From contig CAMCXE010000008.1 of the NCBI GenBank assembly GCA_945882995.1, positions 1 through 40,872 on the forward strand: 40,872 nucleotides of DNA. Direction: 5' to 3'. Below are positions 34,793 to 40,872 of this stretch, piece by piece (the first letter of the stretch is position 1; each line of letters starts with the position of its first letter). The position numbers and the translations under genes were made by a program. Under the pieces are notes generated by a model. The model was given only the letters and a program-made list of their open reading frames with translations. It ran no database searches and was not told the DNA's origin. This DNA comes from Thalassocella blandensis. Its GTDB lineage: Bacteria > Pseudomonadota > Gammaproteobacteria > Pseudomonadales > Cellvibrionaceae.

Positions 34793-37700
34793 ATGAAATT
34801 AAAATTTAAAGTTCAACCCTACCAAACTAACGCGGTTGATTCAGTGGTGGATGTTTTTGCAGGCCAAGTTCCCAGCGCAGGTTTTGTTTACCGGATAGAC
34901 CCCGGCATGGCGCCAGCCGATCACCAAGGCATGCGCCAAGCCGCACTCGGTGAAAAAGACGGTTTTAAAAATGCGGACATTCAATTAAGCGCGGCCAAGT
35001 TACTCGAAAACATTCATGCCATTCAGCGCCGCCAAAATTTACCCTTGTCTGAAAAGCTGATCGACAAAACCGGCACAAGCATCAACCTTGATATTGAAAT
35101 GGAAACCGGCACCGGCAAAACCTACTGCTACATAAAATCCATCTTCGAAATGAATAAGCGTTACGGCTGGAGCAAATTTATTATTATGGTGCCGAGCATT
35201 GCCATTCGCGAAGGTGTTGCTAAATCACTGGAAATTACCGCCGAACATTTCACCGAAAGTTACCATAAAAAAGCGCGCTTTTTTATTTACAACTCCAAGC
35301 GCTTGCATGAGCTGGAAAGTTTTTCATCTGACGCGGGCATTAATGTGATGATTATTAATATCCAAGCATTTGCTGCTGCGGGTAAAGATAATCGCCGTAT
35401 TTATGAAGAGCTAGACGATTTTCAATCGCGTCGCCCCATTGACGTTATCAGCAGCAATCGCCCTATTATCATCTTAGATGAACCGCAAAAAATGGAAGGA
35501 CCTGCAACACTAACTGCCTTGCCAAAATTTAACCCTTTAATGATTTTGCGTTATTCCGCCACCCACAAAACCACCCACAATAAAATCCACCGCTTAGACG
35601 CCTTGGATGCCTACAATCAAAAGCTGGTGAAAAAAATTGCCGTGCGCGGTATTAGCGTAAAAGGTTTGGCAGGCACCAATGCTTATTTGTATTTGGAGTC
35701 TATCGAGGTTTCTAAAAAAGCACCGGTAGCGCGCATTGAAATTGAAATGCAACTTAAAACCGGCGCCATAGTGCGTAAGCTGTTACGTTTAAGTGCGGGC
35801 GATAATTTATACGCAGCATCCAATGAGCTAGATCAATACCGTGACTTTATCGTTTCGCAAATTGATTACACGCAAGATTCCGTTGAGTTCACCAACGGCC
35901 ACAAACTGATTGCCGGTGAAGCCACGGGCGATATTACTGAGGCCACCATTCGCCGCATTCAAATTCGCGAAACCATTAAAGCGCACATAGAAAAAGAAAA
36001 ACAATTATTCGCACAAGGCATAAAAGTGCTATCGCTGTTTTTTATCGATGAAGTTGCAAAGTATCGCGATTACAGCCAAGAAAATGCCAACGGCGAATAC
36101 GCCACCATCTTTGAAGAAGAATATCAACAAATCAAACAAGAATATTTAAGTGAACTTGAGCTAGACAACGTAGCCTATCGCGACTATTTACGCCGCGACT
36201 CTGCCTCGAAAGTTCACGAAGGTTATTTTGCCATTGATAAAAATAAAAAAATGGCTAACCCCAGCGTAAAAGCACGCGGTGAAGACGCGGGCTTATCTGA
36301 CGATGTGGATGCCTACGATTTAATTCTAAAAAATAAAGAGCGGCTTTTATCCACCGATGAACCCGTGCGGTTTATTTTTTCGCATTCAGCACTACGCGAA
36401 GGTTGGGACAACCCTAATGTGTTTGTAATGTGTATGCTAAAACACAGCGACAACACCTTGTCGCGCCGTCAAGAAGTAGGCCGTGGTTTGCGTTTGTCGG
36501 TCAATAAAGATGGCGACCGTATGGATCACCCCGCCACAGTGCATGAAATAAATGTGCTAACCGTGGTGGCCAGCGAAAGCTACAAAGATTTTGTAACTAA
36601 CTTGCAGCGCGAAATGAGTGACTCTTTATCGGCGAGGCCAAAACAAGCCAGCAAAGAATATTTTGCTGGCAAGGTATTAAAAACCGCCAACGGCGATGTA
36701 ACCGTCACTGATGATATGGCTACCGATATTGAATTCTATTTAATCCAAAATGGCTATGTGGATAAAAAACGTAACATCACCGACAAATATCACGAACACC
36801 ACAAAGAAAGCACCCTCGCTGAATTGCCAAGCGAACTGGCACCCTACAGCGCTGAAATTATTAAATTAATTAATGGCGTGTTTAGCGAAGCGCAATTAGA
36901 TATGATGGTTGATGATCGCCGCCCTAAAAAGAACCCGCTAAACGCTAACTTTGATAAAAAAGAGTTCCAAGAATTATGGAACCGCATTAACAAAAAAGTT
37001 GTATACAAAGTGGACTTTGATTCAGCTGAGCTGGTGAGAAAAAGTATTTCCGCATTAGATTCGTTACGTGTTACGCCGCTGCAATATACCGTGCAAACCG
37101 GTATTCAAAACACAACTATATCCGATTCAGATTTAAAACAGGGCGATAGCTTCAAACTGAAAAAAACCACTACCGACACTCACAACGCCTCCATTCATTC
37201 TGCGGTGCGTTATGATCTGCTGGCAAAACTTGGCGATAATGCAAAGCTAACACGCAGCACCGTTGCCGCCATCTTAACCGGCATAACGCCTGCGATATTT
37301 GCACAATTCAAACTAAACCCAGAACATTTTATCGCTGAAGCTTCGCGCATTATCAACGAACAAAAAGCCACTATGGTGATTGAAAGTTTGCACTATGACG
37401 AGATTGAAGGTGAATACCATGTGGATATTTTCACCGCCAACCAAAGCAAGCAAGACTTCAGCAACGCCAGCCAAAAACTCAATAACCACATTTACGATTA
37501 CGCCATTACCGACTCAAAAGTCGAACGCGCTTTTGTAACCGAATTAGATACCAGCACCGAAGTTGTCGTTTACGCAAAGTTACCCAAAGGGTTTTTAATT
37601 CCCACGCCCGTGGGCGACTACAACCCCGATTGGGCGATCACCTTTAAAGAAGGCACGGTACAGCATATTTATTTTGTCGCCGAAACCAAAGGCACCATGT

Positions 37701-37864
37701 CAACCATGGAGCTCCGCGAAGTCGAGAAAACAAAAATTCAGTGCGCGAGTAAATTCTTCCATGCAATTAACCAAAAAATTACCCACGAAAAAGTAAAATA
37801 TGACGTGGTGACGGATTTTGGAAAGCTTATGGAAGTAGTGGGGTTAAAAGCGGCGCTGCAATAA
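34793..37864 (+). CDS. res: Type III restriction endonuclease subunit (Res)
   Basis: A 1023-residue SF2 helicase-nuclease. Walker A is [11 protein letters not shown] (Lys109), the DEAD-box equivalent is DEPQK (from Asp229), and motif V/VI sequences are [15 protein letters not shown] and [13 protein letters not shown]. The C-terminal PD-(D/E)XK nuclease shows NPDWA (Asp946) and VAETKG (Glu964, Lys966), the usual Type III Res pattern. All key residues are present and the length is normal, so it should be active. It starts 16 bases after mod. ATP-driven movement from an unmodified site followed by cleavage is established for the family. Confidence 0.95.
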   Translation: MKLKFKVQPYQTNAVDSVVDVFAGQVPSAGFVYRIDPGMAPADHQGMRQAALGEKDGFKNADIQLSAAKLLENIHAIQRRQNLPLSEKLIDKTGTSINLDIEMETGTGKTYCYIKSIFEMNKRYGWSKFIIMVPSIAIREGVAKSLEITAEHFTESYHKKARFFIYNSKRLHELESFSSDAGINVMIINIQAFAAAGKDNRRIYEELDDFQSRRPIDVISSNRPIIILDEPQKMEGPATLTALPKFNPLMILRYSATHKTTHNKIHRLDALDAYNQKLVKKIAVRGISVKGLAGTNAYLYLESIEVSKKAPVARIEIEMQLKTGAIVRKLLRLSAGDNLYAASNELDQYRDFIVSQIDYTQDSVEFTNGHKLIAGEATGDITEATIRRIQIRETIKAHIEKEKQLFAQGIKVLSLFFIDEVAKYRDYSQENANGEYATIFEEEYQQIKQEYLSELELDNVAYRDYLRRDSASKVHEGYFAIDKNKKMANPSVKARGEDAGLSDDVDAYDLILKNKERLLSTDEPVRFIFSHSALREGWDNPNVFVMCMLKHSDNTLSRRQEVGRGLRLSVNKDGDRMDHPATVHEINVLTVVASESYKDFVTNLQREMSDSLSARPKQASKEYFAGKVLKTANGDVTVTDDMATDIEFYLIQNGYVDKKRNITDKYHEHHKESTLAELPSELAPYSAEIIKLINGVFSEAQLDMMVDDRRPKKNPLNANFDKKEFQELWNRINKKVVYKVDFDSAELVRKSISALDSLRVTPLQYTVQTGIQNTTISDSDLKQGDSFKLKKTTTDTHNASIHSAVRYDLLAKLGDNAKLTRSTVAAILTGITPAIFAQFKLNPEHFIAEASRIINEQKATMVIESLHYDEIEGEYHVDIFTANQSKQDFSNASQKLNNHIYDYAITDSKVERAFVTELDTSTEVVVYAKLPKGFLIPTPVGDYNPDWAITFKEGTVQHIYFVAETKGTMSTMELREVEKTKIQCASKFFHAINQKITHEKVKYDVVTDFGKLMEVVGLKAALQ

Positions 37865-37880
37865 AAACAGGGCGAGTGGC

Positions 37881-37907
37881 TAGGGTTTAGGTGCAACCTA
37901 AATCCTA
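37881..37907. other. Stem-loop between res and the surface-protein fragment
   Basis: TAGGGTTTAGGT, loop GCA, ACCTAAATCCTA: a 12-bp stem with a single G-T mismatch. No T-tract follows, so it is not a standard terminator. It starts 17 bases after the res stop and its right arm carries the TAG that closes the frame upstream of the next gene. Confidence 0.6.
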
Positions 37908-37908
37908 G

Positions 37909-40275
37909 TTGCAGGTGTTAGGGGACAATGTAAAAGCCATTGATTCAACGATCACCTTGGCCACGCCACCCGATTTGCAAGTGTCTGCCGTTACCGCACA
38001 GGACCATGTGCTGGCGGGGCAGAACATGACGGTGAATTACCGTGTGGCGAACACCGGCGGTACCTACAGCTATACACCAGCGAAGGATTACAACGGCGCA
38101 GATAGCTTCACCTACAAAGTGAATGACGGAACGCTGGATTCCAACATCGTGATCGTCAACTTGACCGTCACGCCAGTGAACGATGCTCCCGTCTTAACCG
38201 GCCGCAACGCGGTAACCGCCGAAGACACCGCCCTGATCCTTGAGCTGCGCAACACGGCTACAGATGTGGACAACAGCACGCTCACTCCGATCATCGTGAC
38301 GCAACCCGCCCATGGCACCTTGGTGAAAAACACCGACGGCACCTACAGCTACACACCCGCCAGCAACTACAACGGAACAGATAGCTTCACCTACAAAGTG
38401 AACGACGGCTCGCTGGATTCCAACGAAGTGACAGTCAGTCTGACCGTTACCGCCGTTAACGACGCCCCCGTGTTAACCGGCCGCAACGCCTCGACGGCGG
38501 AAGACACCGCCTTGATCCTCGAGCTGCGCAACACGGCCACGGATGTGGACAGCACCACGCTCACACCAGTCATCGTCACCCAGCCAGCCCACGGCACTTT
38601 GGTGAAAAACACCGACGGCCGCTACACCTACAGGCCCGCGAAGGACTACAACGGCACAGATAGCTTCACTTACAAAGTGAACGACGGACTGTTGAATTCC
38701 AATACGGTAACAGTCAACTTAACGGTAACCCCCGTTAACGACGCCCCCGTGTTAACCGGCCGGAACGTGTCAACAGCGGAAGACGCCCAGCTGGTCCTCG
38801 AGCTGCGTAACACCGCCGCGGATGTAGACAGCGCCACGCTCACTCCCGTCATCGTCACGCAACCGGCTCACGGCACCTTGGTGAAAAACACCGATGGTAC
38901 CTACAGCTACACACCGGCCAGCAACTTCAACGGTGCAGATATCTTCAGCTACAAAGTGAACGATGGTCAGCTGAACTCCAATACGGTAGTCGTCAACCTC
39001 ACCGTTACACCCGTCAACGACGCCCCCGTGCTGAATGCACTGGCACCGCAACAACTGGACGAAGACACTAGCCTCACGCTGAACCTGTTGGCTGGCGGCA
39101 ACGATGTCGACGCTGATGCCTTAACGGTGGTTATCGTCACCCAACCGGCCCAGGGCACCTTGGTGCAAAACGCCGACGGTACCTACACCTATACCCCGGC
39201 CAGCAACTACAACGGCGCAGATAGCTTCACCTACAAAGTGAACGACGGCACGCTGGATTCCAACGAAGTGACAGTCAACCTCACCGTCACCCCAGTGAAC
39301 GACGCCCCAGTGCTGAACGCCATCACCGACCAAAGCGTAAAAGAAGGCACCACCCTGCGCGTAAAGCACACCGCGTATGACCTATACGTGGGCGACACGC
39401 TCACCTACAGCTTGGTTAGCGCCCCCGCCGGTGCCAGCATCGACTTGGTCACCAAAGAAGTGGTGTGGGCCAACCCCACAGGCCCGCGGGTGGTCAACTT
39501 CATTGTGAAAGTCACGGATGCTTCGGGTGCCAGCTTTAGTCGCAGCTTCAACGTAGCCGTGCAGGATGTGCCGCCCAGCTTAACGGTGACCGGCAGCGCC
39601 ACCGCCAAAGTGGGCACCGCTTTTACCTTGAACCTAGGCGCCAGCAGTGCCAGTGACGACAAGGTGGCTGGCTGGACGGTAGATTGGGGTGACGGCATTG
39701 TGGAAGTGCTCAACACCAACCCCGCCAACGTCAAACATAACTACATGGCGCCGGGCAACTTCACCGTGCGCGCCAGTGCTAGGGATCAAGACGGCAACTA
39801 CGCGGCCTCACCGCTGCTGGTTAAAGTGGCACAGCTGACGGATATAGAACTGCGCACCCTAAAGGTTACCCTGCCTGCGGGTAGCACCTTGGGAACAAGC
39901 GGTGTTGGCCTGCCCATTTTGCTGGACAGCGCCTACCCACTTAAAGCCATCAGCTTCATGATGAACTTCGACCCCACCGTGGTGAAATTCACCGGTGTAG
40001 TGGCCGGGGCGAACTTGCCCGCGGATGCGCAGATCGACTACGTCATCGAAGCCAATGGCTTAGTGCGCGTTACCATCAACTGCCGCAGCCAAAACATTGC
40101 GGCGGGGCAGGGGCTGGAGCTGATCAAGCTAAAAGGCAGTGTGCTGAGTAATGCCACCCCGGGTAAAACCAGCGTGTTGGATTTAACCATCGCCAACGTG
40201 ACGGGCCTTATGGGGCAGTCTTACTCTGACAAGTTGTCCGCCATTGACGGCGCTTTGAAGGTGGGGACGGTTTGA
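37909..40275 (+). pseudogene. 5'-truncated surface protein with cadherin-like, PKD and cohesin-like domains
   Basis: An open frame of 788 codons with no signal peptide. A TAG lies just before the first TTG codon and no ATG or good ribosome site is near, so this looks like the 3' part of a larger extracellular protein. Order: a CARDB-type beta domain cut short (residues 20-50, ending YRVANTGG); a partial, then four complete 93-residue cadherin-like repeats (about 50-460) containing FTYKVNDG and VNDAPVL; an Ig/cadherin-like domain (about 465-555); a PKD domain (about 558-645, VDWGDG); and a cohesin-like beta domain to the end (VTLPAGSTLGTSGVGLPILL). Such proteins act in adhesion or polysaccharide binding. 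The junction at 38052 looks like a deletion. It could be a real gene with a rare start, but I think not. Confidence 0.7.
38059..39310 (+). repeat. Tandem 279-bp coding repeats (cadherin-like units)
   Basis: The sequence encoding YNGADSFTYKVNDG recurs at about 38090, 38369, 38648, 38927 and 39209, spaced by 279, 279, 279 and 282 bases. Units are very alike at the DNA level, which favours unequal recombination. Confidence 0.88.
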
Positions 40276-40387
40276 TGGTTTGAGCGAGGGGGTTCGAGCT
40301 ATTGTCCAGCGAACTCCCTTGCATCCAGAAATCCCTCCCCAGCCCTCCCCTTGACAAGGTGAGGGAGCAACACGTAACCCGCACCAA

Positions 40388-40464
40388 CCGTAGGGCGCAC
40401 TTCAGTGCGCCGCTGTGGGTGTGTCGGAGTTTCCCAGGCGGCGCGCCCAGGCGACGCCCTACGG
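40388..40464. repeat. Short palindromic element with CCGTAGGGCG ends
   Basis: A 77-base element with perfect 10-bp inverted ends, CCGTAGGGCG (40388-40397) and CGCCCTACGG (40455-40464). An inner hairpin has GGCGCAC (40394-40400) and GTGCGCC (40405-40411) around a TTCA loop. Its form is that of a small non-coding mobile element or REP-like unit, of the type widespread in proteobacteria. Confidence 0.75.
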
Positions 40465-40584
40465 AGAATGGTTATTTTGATGCGGGTTACCCTTATTGCT
40501 AGGCGCCGCATGGATGCAGGAAATAGAGCGACGCAGGAGGCAGAACCGGACGATGGCGGGCGAGAATGAAAAAACCTAAATCCC

Positions 40585-40872
40585 CCTAGCCCCCTTTTAC
40601 AAAGGGGGGGATGACTCCCTTCTTGTTGCAAAGCAAGGCGCAACCCCTCCCTTTGAAAAAGGGAGGGCTGGGGAGGGATTTTTGGGCAAGCGAAAATTAC
40701 TTGCAAAAATAGCTCGCAACCCTCAACTGAATGACATTGCCCTAGCCCCCTTTTACAAAGGGGGAATGACTCCCTTCTTGTTGCAAAGCGACGCGCAACA
40801 CCCTCCCTTTGAAAAAGGGAGGGCTGGGGAGGGATTTTTGGGCAAGCGAAAATTACTTGCAAAAATAGCTCG
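40585..40872. repeat. Two 132-bp direct repeats, 156 bases apart, reaching the window end
   Basis: Units 40585-40716 and 40741-40872 are nearly identical, separated by 24 bases. Each contains the hairpin CCCCCTTTTACAAAGGGGG and a second one, CCCTCCCTTTGAAAAAGGGA with GGG following. A related CCCTCCCCAGCCCTCCCC segment occurs inverted at about 40330. The array may go on past the window. No gene is seen in 40276-40872. Confidence 0.88.

Noticed and set aside
28723-37864. DISARM or BREX system
   Set aside because: SNF2-type helicase plus methyltransferase recall DISARM, but no DrmA or DrmB is present, and the Res and DUF4391 proteins with DEPQ and NPDWA motifs indicate a Type III base. No BREX PglZ or BrxC.
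40299-40862. A 187-residue open frame on the minus strand
   Set aside because: It is the translation of the direct repeats and contains the same peptide twice.
40585-40872. CRISPR array
   Set aside because: Units are 132 bases, only two are seen, the spacer is 24 bases and there are no cas genes.

Overview
The window looks like a chromosomal segment of a gammaproteobacterium, probably Cellvibrionaceae-like. The grounds are a long three-lipoyl E2 (aceF), an argD-argF pair, a feoA-feoB-small-Cys-protein cluster, a MoxR/DUF58/TgpA cluster, and a cadherin/PKD/cohesin-like surface protein of the kind seen in polysaccharide-degrading marine or soil bacteria. This placement is inference from gene content.

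Left two thirds (1-24738) is mostly ordinary core genome. In order: the 3' end of aceE and all of aceF with a clean terminator; a VanZ-like membrane protein; the feo ferrous-iron operon on the minus strand, ending in a 50-residue Cys-rich membrane protein; moxR-DUF58-tgpA; an exported endonuclease/exonuclease/phosphatase; a UvrD/AddA-type helicase-nuclease; a long stretch packed with short hairpins (16330-16820); a DUF1348 protein; argF and argD (minus), with a terminator-like hairpin in the argD leader; grxD; a Hanks-type Ser/Thr kinase with one membrane segment; a GNAT acetyltransferase; a 2-Cys peroxiredoxin; and a DUF523-DUF1722 protein.

The right third (24736-40872) is accessory and partly decayed. 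It opens with two different MITE-like elements side by side. A lipoprotein gene follows, then an orphan ParD-type antitoxin, a hipB with three evenly spaced palindromic operators but only a frameshifted, truncated hipA, and half an IS4-type transposase. Next comes an intact four-gene operon (28723-37864): a SNF2-type helicase, a DUF4391 protein, a Type III Mod methyltransferase and a Type III Res helicase-nuclease. Forty-four bases later lies a 5'-truncated surface protein made of 93-residue cadherin-like repeats. The window ends in dispersed and direct intergenic repeats.

The genes most likely to act together are the four-gene operon: DNA modification by Mod and cleavage by Res, with the SNF2 helicase and DUF4391 protein as extra partners not found in a minimal Type III system. 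Two MITE-like families have copies in both the core and accessory parts. One copy lies across the start of the helicase-nuclease gene and another replaces the rest of hipA, so these elements have shaped the region.
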